From Streptomyces sp. B93 (GTDB lineage Bacteria; Actinomycetota; Actinomycetes; Streptomycetales; Streptomycetaceae): 33,429 bases of DNA. The DNA lies in NCBI RefSeq assembly GCF_018070565.1, contig NZ_JAGPXL010000059.1:1-33429 (forward strand), in the 5' to 3' direction. Positions 1-7,845 of this stretch are shown here, piece after piece. The position numbers and the translations under genes are program-made. The notes under the pieces are model-generated. The model worked only from the letters and a program-made list of their open reading frames with translations. It did not search any database and had not been told where the DNA came from. Positions within the stretch are counted from its first letter, which is position 1, and the number at the start of each line of letters is the position of its first letter.

Positions 1-59
1 GGCCACCCGTCTTTCCGGGCCGTCCGCTCGCTTCTCACCCGGGCTGGAGCGGGCCGGGG

Positions 60-143
60 TCAAGGGTGGCCCGCAGGGCCATCGCCGAAGGCGACGCGGA
101 GCGATAGCGGAGCGCCCTTGAGGCCGGGTCGTGGAAGCACGAC
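60..143. other. Structured intergenic element with a multi-branch fold
   Basis: The 275 bases before the first gene contain no convincing gene. They do contain nested inverted repeats: TCAAGGG (60-66) can pair with CCCTTGA (115-121). That stem encloses hairpins GGCCC/GGGCC (68-80) and TCGCC/GGCGA (82-94), and a further GTCGTG/CACGAC hairpin follows at 128-143. This could be a terminator of an upstream gene, a dispersed repeat or a structured RNA. The strand is unknown. Confidence 0.4.
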
Positions 144-240
144 ACTGGCGAAGAAGCGGGCGGCCCCCACGGCAACCCATCCCTCCCACGGCCCCTGAAC
201 CCACGGAATTCAACCCGAACTTGTGCCCACCCCACCTCTA

Positions 241-252
241 GTAAGCGCTTGC
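241..252. promoter_or_regulatory. LacI-family-like operator half-site cluster
   Basis: GTAAGCGCTTGC is a 12-bp near-palindrome, with a perfect AAGCGCTT core and one mismatched pair. It lies 24 bases before the ATG of the esterase gene. A central CG flanked by AA/TT is typical of operators bound by LacI-family sugar repressors. That fits a plant-polysaccharide gene under sugar control, but the regulator is not in the window and the assignment is inference. Confidence 0.35.
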
Positions 253-275
253 CATCGCACGGTACGGTCCCGCCC

Positions 276-1349
276 ATGAGCCGTGCCAGACGCACCAGCC
301 ATCTCACCTGCCTAGCCCTCACCGCAACCATCGCCCTCGGCACCGCACCGACCCCCAACCCCGCCCACGCCCAAGCTCCCGCCCGACCTCCCGCCCTCGG
401 CATCGACCACTGCACCCCCACCGCCTGCCACTTCGACGTCCCGTCCGGCGCCTACGACGTCAAGGTGGTGCTCGGCGGGGACTCGGCGTCCAGTACGAGC
501 GTCGGTGGGGAGACCCGGCGGGCGCTGCTGCCCGAGACGGCCGTACCGGCGGGGGAGCGCGTCGCACGGGCCTTCACCGTGGACGTGCGTACCCCTGAGG
601 GTGAGCCCACCGGGGCTGACGGCACCCCGGGGCTCGACCTGGTGTTCGGAGGTGCCGCGCCCGCGCTCGCCGACATCCGGGTCACCCCGGCCCGTCGCCA
701 TACCCGGCAGATCCTCCTCGTCGGCGACTCCACCGTCTGCGACCAGCCCGGCGACCCCTACTACGGCTGGGGGCAGCAGTTGCCGCAGTTCCTCCGCAAG
801 GGGCTGTCCGTCGCCAATCACGCCGACTCCGGTGAGAGCACCGTCAGTTATCTCGCCGACCCCCGGCTGTGGGACACCGTACGGCCGCTGATCCGGCCCG
901 GTGACCTCGTCCTGGTCCAGCTCGCGCACAACGACAAGACCACCGACGAGCCGACCTACCGCGCCAACCTCGAGGCCCTGGTCGCGGGGGTGCGGGAACA
1001 GGGCGGGGAGCCCGTCCTCGTCACCCCGGTCGTGCGGCGGTGGTTCAACGCCGACGGCACCCTGAACAACGGCACCGCCCTCCTCGTCAACGGGCTCGGT
1101 GTCGACCACCCGGCGGTCATCCGCTCGGTCGCCGCCGCCGAGGACGTCCCGCTGATCGACCTGACGGCGCGGACGAAGGAGGTCGTCGAGGCGCTCGGTG
1201 TCGAGGGCTCCAAGTCCCTCTACCTCTACGACGAAAAGCGCGACAACACCCACACCTCCCGGCACGGCGCCACCGTCTACGCGGCCCTCGTCCGCGACGA
1301 ACTCCTCGCCCGCCGACTGGTGCCCCCGGGCCTGGTACGGGTGGGATGA
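276..1349 (+). CDS. Secreted rhamnogalacturonan acetylesterase-like SGNH esterase
   Basis: A 357-residue protein that probably removes acetyl groups from pectic rhamnogalacturonan or a related polysaccharide outside the cell. A signal peptide with an AHA cleavage site ends near residue 32. After an N-terminal beta-rich region come the SGNH blocks: GDST (nucleophile Ser152), a Gly in the NHADSGES block near 196, AHND (Asn219) and the catalytic pair DNTH (Asp323, His326). The order and spacing match the rhamnogalacturonan acetylesterase branch of family CE12. The ATG at 276 is preferred to the TTG at 249, because it begins directly with the basic n-region of the signal peptide. The stop overlaps an in-frame ATG of the following DUF2264 frame (ATGA at 1346-1349), so the two are probably one operon for pectin use. 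Substrate is inferred from family and neighbour. Confidence 0.85.
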   Translation: MSRARRTSHLTCLALTATIALGTAPTPNPAHAQAPARPPALGIDHCTPTACHFDVPSGAYDVKVVLGGDSASSTSVGGETRRALLPETAVPAGERVARAFTVDVRTPEGEPTGADGTPGLDLVFGGAAPALADIRVTPARRHTRQILLVGDSTVCDQPGDPYYGWGQQLPQFLRKGLSVANHADSGESTVSYLADPRLWDTVRPLIRPGDLVLVQLAHNDKTTDEPTYRANLEALVAGVREQGGEPVLVTPVVRRWFNADGTLNNGTALLVNGLGVDHPAVIRSVAAAEDVPLIDLTARTKEVVEALGVEGSKSLYLYDEKRDNTHTSRHGATVYAALVRDELLARRLVPPGLVRVG

Positions 1350-1411
1350 ACCCCTGGGGCGCCCCGACCGGAACCGGGGCGTCCCAGGCCCCCGCTGGAA
1401 GGACCCCGCCC

Positions 1412-3286
1412 ATGGAACTGCCTCCCGACGACGGCACCCACAACCCCCACACCCTCAGCCCTCTTACCGGCTTCACCCGCGCCCACTGGGAGGCCGCCGC
1501 CGACGCCCTGCTCGCCGCCGTCGGGCCGTACACCACCGAGGACCGTGCCCTCTACCACCTCCCCGGCGACCGCACCAGCTGGTCCGGCCACCTCTCCGAC
1601 GGCCTGGAGGGCTACGCCCGTACGCTGCTGCTGGCCGCCTTCCGTGGGGACGAGAAGGTCCTCGAACGGTACGCGGACGGGCTGGCCGCGGGGGTGTCCG
1701 GCGTCTGGCCCCGCATCGAGGACCGCGGCCAGCCGCTCGTCGAGGCCGCGTCCATCGCCCTGGCCCTGCGGCTCACCCGACCCCTGCTGTGGGACCGCCT
1801 GCCCGACACGGTGCGGCAGCGCGCCGCGGACTGGCTCGGCGACGCGCTCACCGCCGAACCCTGGCCCTGCAACTGGGAGTTGTTCCCGGTGACCGTCGGC
1901 GGATTCCTGTCCGAGGTCGGCCATCGACCGGAGGCCGCACGCGCCGCCGTCGAACGCGGGTTGGAACGCCTCGAGCGGTGGTACGTCGGCGACGGCTGGT
2001 ACACCGACGGCGACGGACGCAAGTTCGACTACTACAACGGCTGGGCCCTGCACCTCTACCCCGTCCTGCACGCCTGGCTCGAGGACGACCCCCGCCTCCT
2101 CGACCACTACGGCCCCCGTCTCTCCCGTCATCTCGCGGACTACTCCCGGCTGTTCGGCGGCGACGGCGCCCCCGTGCGCCAGGGCCGTTCCCTCACCTAC
2201 CGTTTCGCCACCGCCGCCCCCCTGTGGCTGGGCGCGCTCACCGGCCACACCCCCCTGTCGCCCGGCGAGACCCGGCGCCTGGCGTCCGGCGCGCTCCGGC
2301 ACTTCCTCGACCGGGGCGCCGTCGACGAGCGCGGCCTGCTCACCCTCGGCTGGCACGGCCCCGACGACTCCGTCCTCCAGGGCTACTCCGGCCCCGCCTC
2401 CCCGTACTGGGCCAGCAAGGGCTTCCTCGGCCTGCTGCTGCCCCCGGAGCACGAGGTCTGGACGGCCGTCGAGGAACCCGGACCGGCGGAGCGCGCCGAC
2501 GCGGTCACGCCGCTCGCCGCACCCAACTGGCTGCTCCAGTCGACCCGTTCGGACGGGCTCGTCCGCCTCCACAACCACGGCAGCGAGGACACCCGCTACG
2601 ACCCGTACTACACGCGCCTCGCCTACTCGACCACCACGGCGCCCTCACCGTCGTACGACAACAGCCTGCTCGTCGGTGGCGACGGGAGCCGTACCGGGAT
2701 CGAGCCGCTCGGGGTGGGGGACGGGTGGGTGGCCTCCCGGCACCGGGCGGGGGGCGGGGTGCGGGTGGTGAGCCTGGTCGTGGTGCGGGGCGCCGTGGAG
2801 GTGCGGGCGTTCTGGGTGAGCGGGGCGGCCGAGGGGACGGTGGTGCGGGCGACGGGGTGGGCCGTGGGAGAGGAAGGCGCGGCGTCCCCGCGGGCCGAGA
2901 TCCGGGCGGTGGTCGGGCTGGACGATTCCCTCACCGGAGTCACCGGAGTCACCGGAGGCACCGAAGGCACTGGGGCCACTGAGGCCACCGGGATCACTGG
3001 GGCCATTGGAGCCACTGAGGTCACCGGGGTCCTAGAGGACGCGGCGGCGCTCTTCGTGGTGCTCGTGCGGCTGACCGGTGAGCCGGATCCGCTGCCGTTG
3101 GGGAAGCTGGTGGGGGTGACGGTGGACGAGGGGCCGGAGTTGGGTGTGCGGTGGCTCGGCGGCCCCGCCGTCCGGTTCCGGTTCTCCACCGGGCCCGGTG
3201 GGCCCACCGTCCGGCCCCTTCCCGTCCAGCCCCTCTCCCTTCCCGCCGAGGAAGGTTCGGCCGGTACCGAAGTGCCGGGCGCCTAG
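1412..3286 (+). CDS. DUF2264 family protein
   Basis: A 624-residue cytoplasmic protein of the DUF2264 family. Its opening (LSPLTGFTRAHWEAAADALL) and the glycine- and tryptophan-rich middle with NWELFPVTVGGF and DGRKFDYYNGWALH are characteristic. The family has an alpha/alpha-barrel-like look and often sits with pectin or glycosaminoglycan degradation genes; no activity is firmly assigned here. ATG 1412 is chosen because GGAAGGA lies about 9 bases upstream; the ATG at 1346, overlapping the esterase stop, would add 22 Pro/Gly-rich residues. The oddity is residues about 507-540, eleven tandem copies of a Thr-Gly/Glu-x tripeptide coded by 9-bp DNA repeats. They interrupt the C-terminal beta-rich domain and look like a slippage expansion. 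The next gene starts 10 bases downstream. Confidence 0.85.
   Translation: MELPPDDGTHNPHTLSPLTGFTRAHWEAAADALLAAVGPYTTEDRALYHLPGDRTSWSGHLSDGLEGYARTLLLAAFRGDEKVLERYADGLAAGVSGVWPRIEDRGQPLVEAASIALALRLTRPLLWDRLPDTVRQRAADWLGDALTAEPWPCNWELFPVTVGGFLSEVGHRPEAARAAVERGLERLERWYVGDGWYTDGDGRKFDYYNGWALHLYPVLHAWLEDDPRLLDHYGPRLSRHLADYSRLFGGDGAPVRQGRSLTYRFATAAPLWLGALTGHTPLSPGETRRLASGALRHFLDRGAVDERGLLTLGWHGPDDSVLQGYSGPASPYWASKGFLGLLLPPEHEVWTAVEEPGPAERADAVTPLAAPNWLLQSTRSDGLVRLHNHGSEDTRYDPYYTRLAYSTTTAPSPSYDNSLLVGGDGSRTGIEPLGVGDGWVASRHRAGGGVRVVSLVVVRGAVEVRAFWVSGAAEGTVVRATGWAVGEEGAASPRAEIRAVVGLDDSLTGVTGVTGGTEGTGATEATGITGAIGATEVTGVLEDAAALFVVLVRLTGEPDPLPLGKLVGVTVDEGPELGVRWLGGPAVRFRFSTGPGGPTVRPLPVQPLSLPAEEGSAGTEVPGA
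2932..3030 (+). repeat. 9-bp tandem repeat, 11 units, in frame in DUF2264 gene
   Basis: Eleven consecutive 9-base units run from CACCGGAGT through variants such as CACTGGGGC and CACTGAGGT, with no insertion or deletion. The first two units are identical and the others differ by a few bases. Because the unit is three codons, the array codes for repeated Thr-(Gly/Glu)-(Val/Gly/Ala/Ile) and copy number can change without a frameshift. Confidence 0.9.
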
Positions 3287-3296
3287 CGTTCGGGGC

Positions 3297-4085
3297 ATGA
3301 CTGGTCCGACCGCCTTCGCCGCACTCCACCGTCCCGGCGACCCGCTGCTGCTGCCCACCGCCTGGGACCACGCCTCCGCCCGGCTGCTGGCCGCCCAGGG
3401 ATTCCCGGCCGTCGGCACCACCAGCCTCGGTGTCGCTGCGGGCGCCGGGCTGCCGGACGGTACGGGGGCCACTCGGGAGGAGACCCTGCGGCTCGCCCTC
3501 CGGCTCGGCTCCGGCCCCTTCCTGCTCTCCGTCGACGCGGAGGACGGCTTCGGCGACGACCCCGCCGAGGTCGCCGCGTTCGCCCGTGAGCTGTGGGCGG
3601 TGGGCGCCGTGGGGATCAACCTGGAGGACGGGCTGCTGCCCGCGCCCCGGCACGCCGAGAAGATCGCCGCCGTGAAGGACGCGGCGCCGGGGCTGTTCGT
3701 CAACGCCCGCACCGACACCCACTGGACCGGAGCCGGCGACAGTGGCGACAGCCGCGCCCGCTACGACGAGACCCTCACCCGCCTCCACGCCTACCGGGAC
3801 GCGGGTGCCGACGGTGTCTTCGTGCCGGGGCTGACCGATCCCGCCCTCGTCGCGGCGCTGGTGCGGGACCTCGGCGGCCTTCCCCTCAACGTCCTGTACT
3901 CGCCCGCCGGGCCCACCGTCGCCGAGCTCACCGCCCTCGGTGTGTGCCGGATCAGCCTCGGGTCCCTTCTCTACCGGCGCGCCCTGGGTGCCGCCGCCGA
4001 GGCGCTTGCGCAGGTCCGCGCGGGGCGGGTACCGGCGGGCACCACACCGTCGTACGCCGATGTGCGGGCGTTGAGCGGTGGCTGA
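3297..4085 (+). CDS. Isocitrate lyase/phosphoenolpyruvate mutase family protein
   Basis: A 262-residue TIM-barrel enzyme of the ICL/PEPM superfamily, which makes or breaks C-C or P-C bonds in 2-oxo acids with Mg2+. Visible signatures are the N-terminal PTAWDHASARLL and VGTTSLGVA, the metal-binding loop SVDAEDGFGDD, INLEDG, VNARTD and the C-terminal LNVLYSPAGPTV with CRISLG. The KKCGH catalytic motif of true isocitrate lyase is absent. The small size fits the 2-methylisocitrate lyase-like or carboxyvinyl-carboxyphosphonate mutase-like subgroup; the exact substrate cannot be read from sequence. It starts 10 bases after the DUF2264 stop and may be co-transcribed with it. The ATG follows a GGGG stretch rather than a good ribosome-binding site. 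Confidence 0.85.
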   Translation: MTGPTAFAALHRPGDPLLLPTAWDHASARLLAAQGFPAVGTTSLGVAAGAGLPDGTGATREETLRLALRLGSGPFLLSVDAEDGFGDDPAEVAAFARELWAVGAVGINLEDGLLPAPRHAEKIAAVKDAAPGLFVNARTDTHWTGAGDSGDSRARYDETLTRLHAYRDAGADGVFVPGLTDPALVAALVRDLGGLPLNVLYSPAGPTVAELTALGVCRISLGSLLYRRALGAAAEALAQVRAGRVPAGTTPSYADVRALSGG

Positions 4086-4184
4086 GACCTGTGCCACTGC
4101 CAGATGGGGGCGATCCTGGTAGCGTTGACGCTTTCGCGGGTATCAGACCCTTTGGACTCGTCACCGGCGAAGGGCCGAGCACCG

Positions 4185-4610
4185 ATGAGCATGGACACCC
4201 CCTCGGACCGGCGGCTCGCGTCCGCCGTCGTGGTGGACGGCACGGGCCGGGTGCTGCTGGTGCGCCGCAGTGAGCGGGAGCGTTTCCTGCCCCGGGTGTG
4301 GGGCGTGCCCTGCGGGAAGCTGGAGCCCGGTGAGAGCGCCGCGGACGGTGCGCTGCGGGAGCTGAAGGAGGAGACGGGGCTGCTCGGCGAGGTCGTCCGC
4401 AAGGTCGGCGAGTCGTCCTTCGTCAGCGACTACCGGGGCCAAGAGATCAAGAACTGGCAGGAGAACTTCCTGGTCAGGCCGATCACCTGGCAGGTCGCCC
4501 TGCCCGAGCCGGACCAGGCGTACGCCTGGCTGGCGCCGGCCGAGCTGTCCGGCGTCGACATCGACGACTACAACCTGGACGTCGTCCGTCAGGCACTCAC
4601 CCGGCCCTGA
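4185..4610 (+). CDS. NUDIX hydrolase
   Basis: A 141-residue NUDIX protein, expected to cleave a nucleoside diphosphate linked to another group. The Nudix box is perfect: G at the start of GKLEPGE, seven residues, then RELKEETGL, matching GX5EX7REUXEEXGU. The flanking WGVPCGK and the N-terminal strand RLASAVVVDGTGRVLLVRR are typical of MutT-like members. The ATG at 4185 has GAAGG about 11 bases upstream; ATG 4191 two codons later is an alternative. The substrate (damaged nucleotide, ADP-ribose or sugar nucleotide) cannot be predicted. Its last 14 bases overlap the 3' end of the convergent cupin-like gene. Confidence 0.85.
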   Translation: MSMDTPSDRRLASAVVVDGTGRVLLVRRSERERFLPRVWGVPCGKLEPGESAADGALRELKEETGLLGEVVRKVGESSFVSDYRGQEIKNWQENFLVRPITWQVALPEPDQAYAWLAPAELSGVDIDDYNLDVVRQALTRP

Positions 4611-5325
4611 GCAGTTCCGCCAGCCCGGTCAGCGCCTCAAGGTAGTCCGGCACTCCCATCGGGACCTTGGCCACCGCGCCCGGATGCGGGCCCGCCGCCG
4701 TGAACACGTCCGTGTGGCGCCGCCGTTCGGCGCCCGTCTCCAGGAACAGCGTCACCGTGGGCTCCCGAGTGTCGCACCAGGCCCGGTGCAGGGTGTGTGC
4801 GGGCAGGGCGTAGGCGCTGCCCGCCGCGAACCGGGCCGTGTGCGTCAGCCGCAGCCGCGCCGGACCGGCGGGCGACAGCCGCCAGTGCGCGGACTCCTCC
4901 GCCAGGGACTCCTGGTAGCGGTCGGTACGGAGGCCGCCGTCGCCGTCGGTCTCGTACAGCTCCATCGCCAGCCGCCCGCGCACCACACAGGACGCCAGCG
5001 GGGAGCGGTGGTTGTGGATGTCCTCCTTGCCGAGGGCGCCCCGGCCCGGGTGCCACAGGTGGGCGCGGAGCATGTGGCGCGGGCCGCCGTCGATCAGGAG
5101 CAGCTTGTCGAAGCCAAGGACGTGGCGGTACGAGAGGTTCGCGAGGCCCGCCGGGTCGTCGTCCTCTCCGGAGGCGATCTCGGTGATCAGGTCCAGCAGC
5201 CGTTCGGGGCGGCCGAGTTCGGCGACCACGTCACGGGCTGCGACCGCCAGCTCGTGCTCGGGCAGTTCCGCGTCCAGTGTCTCCGTCAGCAGCCGCCGGG
5301 CCGCCAGGACGTGCCGACCACCCAT
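4597..5325 (-). CDS. Cupin-fold protein of unknown function
   Basis: A 242-residue predicted cytoplasmic protein. The centre carries a possible metal-binding strand pair. KEDIHNHRSPLAS with VVRGRL resembles cupin motif 1 (HxH but no obvious Glu), and YALPAHTLHRAW resembles cupin motif 2 with its His. The arrangement is loosely like cysteine-dioxygenase-type cupins, but no substrate residues can be assigned. ATG at 5325 is chosen because GGAGGA lies 7-8 bases before it; a longer reading to 5415 would run into the upstream gene. It starts 37 bases after the toroid membrane-protein gene ends, in the same direction, so the two are likely one transcript and one function. It converges on and overlaps the NUDIX gene. 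Confidence 0.6.
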   Translation of the reverse strand: MGGRHVLAARRLLTETLDAELPEHELAVAARDVVAELGRPERLLDLITEIASGEDDDPAGLANLSYRHVLGFDKLLLIDGGPRHMLRAHLWHPGRGALGKEDIHNHRSPLASCVVRGRLAMELYETDGDGGLRTDRYQESLAEESAHWRLSPAGPARLRLTHTARFAAGSAYALPAHTLHRAWCDTREPTVTLFLETGAERRRHTDVFTAAGPHPGAVAKVPMGVPDYLEALTGLAELLRAG

Positions 5326-5362
5326 GTGGTCTTCCTCCAACTCCGGGCCGCGCGGGCCCAGT

Positions 5363-6820
5363 TCAGTGATGGTGGGGAACGGCCGGTCGATCCGGCTGGT
5401 ACATCCATACGGCATGCGCGCGCAGCGCCGAAAGGCCTTGGTACGTCATCCACATCGGGCGCCGCAGCTCGGTGCTGTCGCCCCGGCCCCAGATCCAGAT
5501 GCCGTCGGTCTGCCCGGCCCACACCGCGCTGATCGCGCCGTCCAGCCGCTCCCGCCACTCCGGCATGAGCCCGTCCCGGCGGGCGGCCTCCAGCGCGCCC
5601 GGGGTGAGCAGGGCGCGGGCCACCCAGGAGGCGGTGAAGTGCCGTACGTTCAGCACCTCGTGGCGTGCGGGGTCGTCGGTGCGGGGGCGGCGTACCTCCT
5701 CGCGCAGGTTCTCCAGGTCCAGGCAGCTGTGGTGGGGCGCGTCGCGGCAGGCCAGCAGCCAGCGGACGCCGTCCTCGCGGGCGGCGCGGGCGGCGGCGCT
5801 CTCGCCGAGCACCCGGGCGGCCCGGTCCAGGGCGATCACCGCGAGCGCGGTGTGCAGGGGTGACGGGGGGCCGTAGGGCGGGCCGAGGCGGTAGCTCCAG
5901 CAGCGCAGGTGGTCACGGCGGTCGTCGCTGATCGCGCCGTCGGCCAGGGCCTCGTGCAGCCGGGGGACGATCTCGTGGTCGGGTGCGGCGCGCAGCAGGC
6001 CGCGCAGCACGGTCGTCACGACGTGGGTGGACTCCCGTCCCGGCCGGTCCAGTTGCCGGGTGAAGGCGCCGGTGCAGCGGTCCACCTCGGCGGCGAGCAG
6101 TTCGCGGGAGGCCCCGGCGCGGGCGAGTGCGCCCAGTACCAGCGCGGTGACCTCGGGGCGGGCCTCGGCGCCCTGCGACCGCGCCGACCAGCCGCCGCCG
6201 GGCAGCCGCAGCCGCCACAGGGTCTCGACCAGGTCGCCGGTGCTGAGCCGGCCGTCGGGCATGCCGAGGTCGAGCATGGTGTGCAGCCCGTATGCGGTGC
6301 CGACGGGGGTGGGGCGGTGCACGGCGGGGTCGGGTGTGGCCGGGGTGGGCCGGCCGGGTTCGCCGAGGGAGTGGGACCAGCCGGTCAGCCGGCCCGCGTC
6401 CGGGTCGTCGACCACCGACACCTGGGCGACGAGGGTCTCGTAGGCGGCGGCGAACACCTCGGGCAGCGGGCCCGGGCCCGGCGCGAGGGCGCCCGTGCCG
6501 AGGGCGGCGGGATCGTGCGGCCCGGCGGTGGCAGAGGCGGCGGAGGCGCGGGCGCGCAGCAGGGCCGCGGCCAGCCAGGCCGCCACTCCGGTGCCCACTC
6601 CGCTGACACCGGCGACCAGATAGCGGGCGGCCTCACCGCCGAGGGAGTCCGGCAGTACGCCGAAGAGGAACTGGAACACTGCGTACCCGGCGGCGAGGCA
6701 GCCGAGGCCGCCGAGCCAGCCGACGAACCGCGCGGGTGGTGAGCCCCCGGCGTCCGGTCCGGTGGGCGGGGCGGGGTCGGGGGTGCGCAACGGGCCGCGT
6801 CCGAGCCGCTGTTGGGTCAA
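5363..6820 (-). CDS. Two-helix membrane protein with terpenoid-cyclase-like toroid domain
   Basis: A 485-residue protein. A Pro/Gly-rich cytoplasmic stretch (1-30) precedes two hydrophobic helices at about 32-55 and 66-90. The remaining ~390 residues are alpha-helical and rich in Trp, Gly and short repeats (for example LPGGGWSARSQGAEARPEVTALVLGALARAG split over two helices; later GVRWLLAC). These resemble the alpha/alpha-toroid of squalene cyclases and prenyltransferases, but no DxDD or Zn-site motif is obvious. The TTG at 6820 is chosen because GGGAGGG lies 8-9 bases upstream; an upstream GTG at 6937 lacks a ribosome-binding site. It lies between the TetR gene and the cupin-like gene, all on the minus strand. 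Function is unknown; it could be a membrane-tethered binding platform. Confidence 0.6.
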   Translation of the reverse strand: MTQQRLGRGPLRTPDPAPPTGPDAGGSPPARFVGWLGGLGCLAAGYAVFQFLFGVLPDSLGGEAARYLVAGVSGVGTGVAAWLAAALLRARASAASATAGPHDPAALGTGALAPGPGPLPEVFAAAYETLVAQVSVVDDPDAGRLTGWSHSLGEPGRPTPATPDPAVHRPTPVGTAYGLHTMLDLGMPDGRLSTGDLVETLWRLRLPGGGWSARSQGAEARPEVTALVLGALARAGASRELLAAEVDRCTGAFTRQLDRPGRESTHVVTTVLRGLLRAAPDHEIVPRLHEALADGAISDDRRDHLRCWSYRLGPPYGPPSPLHTALAVIALDRAARVLGESAAARAAREDGVRWLLACRDAPHHSCLDLENLREEVRRPRTDDPARHEVLNVRHFTASWVARALLTPGALEAARRDGLMPEWRERLDGAISAVWAGQTDGIWIWGRGDSTELRRPMWMTYQGLSALRAHAVWMYQPDRPAVPHHH

Positions 6821-6995
6821 GGCGCGCTCCCTCCCCCGTGGTGGCCCCCGAGTGTCGGCACGCGGGGCTGGATGAAGATCCCAGTCTAGGGAACCGGCCC
6901 CGACTCGTCGTTCGTACCGCTGTTTTCGCCCTCCCACACCGAGCCCTCACGCCTGGCCCCCACCGAGCCCTCCCACACCGCGCCGCTCACTTCCG

Positions 6996-7574
6996 TCACC
7001 GAGGTGTCTCGCGCGGCCAGTGCTCCAGCGCCGTGTGCAGGGCGTCGACGGCCTTGTCCCAGGAGGCCTGTACGTCGCGGGAGTGCGCGAAGGCTCCGGC
7101 GGCCTCCAGGACGCAGTAGCCGTGGAAGGTGCTGCGCAGCAGGCGGACGGCGTCGGTGAGGTCGGGTTCGTGGAGGTCGTAGGCGCGGAGCATGCCGTAG
7201 GTGACGTCGGTGGTGCGGCGCAGGGCGGGGGAGTCGGTGGTCAGCTCCGGGTCGATGCGGATCTGGGTGGCGGCGTAGCGGCCGGGGTGGGTGAGCGCGT
7301 ACGTGCGGTAGGCGGTGGCGAAGGCGGTCAGCGCGTCCTTGCCCGCGCGGCCGGCGACCGCCGCCGCGATGGCGTCGATCAGTTCGGCCCCGGCGAACAG
7401 CGCGAGCCGGGTGCGCAGCTCGCGCAGTCCGCTCACGTGGGAGTACAGGCTGGCGTCCTTGACGCCGAAGCGGCGGGCGAGCGCGGACAGGGTGACGTGC
7501 TCGAAGCCGACCTCGTCGGCGAGGTCGGCGGCGGCCGCGACGAGGCGGTCGGCGGTGATGCCCGCGCGGGCCAT
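6996..7574 (-). CDS. TetR family transcriptional regulator (WHG-type C-terminal domain)
   Basis: A 192-residue TetR repressor-like protein. The N-terminal helix-turn-helix is clear at about residues 6-50 (ITADRLVAAAADLADEVG, then VTLSALARRFGVKDASLYSHV). The ligand-binding half contains TAFATAYRTYALTHPGRY and TFHGYCVLEAAGAF, which fit the TetR_C_33 (WHG) class. The ATG at 7574 follows GGAGGAGG by about 9 bases. A 28-bp inverted repeat at 7657-7684, 83 bases upstream, is a likely binding site. The gene is divergent from the Tat-exported PHP gene and upstream of the toroid/cupin pair, so either or both may be targets. The ligand is unknown. Confidence 0.88.
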   Translation of the reverse strand: MARAGITADRLVAAAADLADEVGFEHVTLSALARRFGVKDASLYSHVSGLRELRTRLALFAGAELIDAIAAAVAGRAGKDALTAFATAYRTYALTHPGRYAATQIRIDPELTTDSPALRRTTDVTYGMLRAYDLHEPDLTDAVRLLRSTFHGYCVLEAAGAFAHSRDVQASWDKAVDALHTALEHWPRETPR

Positions 7575-7656
7575 GGGCGACCACCTCCTCCACCGTTGCG
7601 CCGACCGACTTCGGCGGCAGCCTAGTCGAGCCGGGAGGGGCGGCCGGGACGGAAGT

Positions 7657-7684
7657 CAACTGCCCTTTATATCAAGGGGAGTTG
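7657..7684. promoter_or_regulatory. 28-bp inverted repeat, probable TetR operator
   Basis: The arms CAACTGCCCTT and AAGGGGAGTTG are reverse complements except at one position, and flank a 6-base AT-rich centre (TATATC). It is the only AT-rich patch in the 271-base divergent intergenic region between the TetR gene and the PHP gene. Size, symmetry and position next to a TetR gene fit an autoregulatory operator; which promoter it covers is not known. Confidence 0.55.
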
Positions 7685-7845
7685 GGGAAGCTGTGGAGGA
7701 TGGTTCGAGCGTCCGTGTCGGGGACGTCTGGTGCTCACCACCGGGTCGTTCAAAATTCACCTTCCGCCCTGATCCTCCTCACGCGGCGCAGTGAGCGCCG
7801 CAGCAGGCAGCCGCGCATGGCAGCGGCATCCAGGAGGCACATTTC

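Noticed and set aside
35..421. Long minus-strand open frame at the left edge
   Set aside because: It overlaps the esterase gene and a structured intergenic element, has no ribosome-binding site and its composition is a shadow of GC-rich DNA.
312..1265. Antisense frame through the esterase gene
   Set aside because: Gly/Val/Asp-rich protein typical of the reverse strand of a high-GC gene; the forward frame has catalytic motifs.
4125..4151. TTGACG before the NUDIX gene as a promoter
   Set aside because: No -10 at a suitable distance was found.
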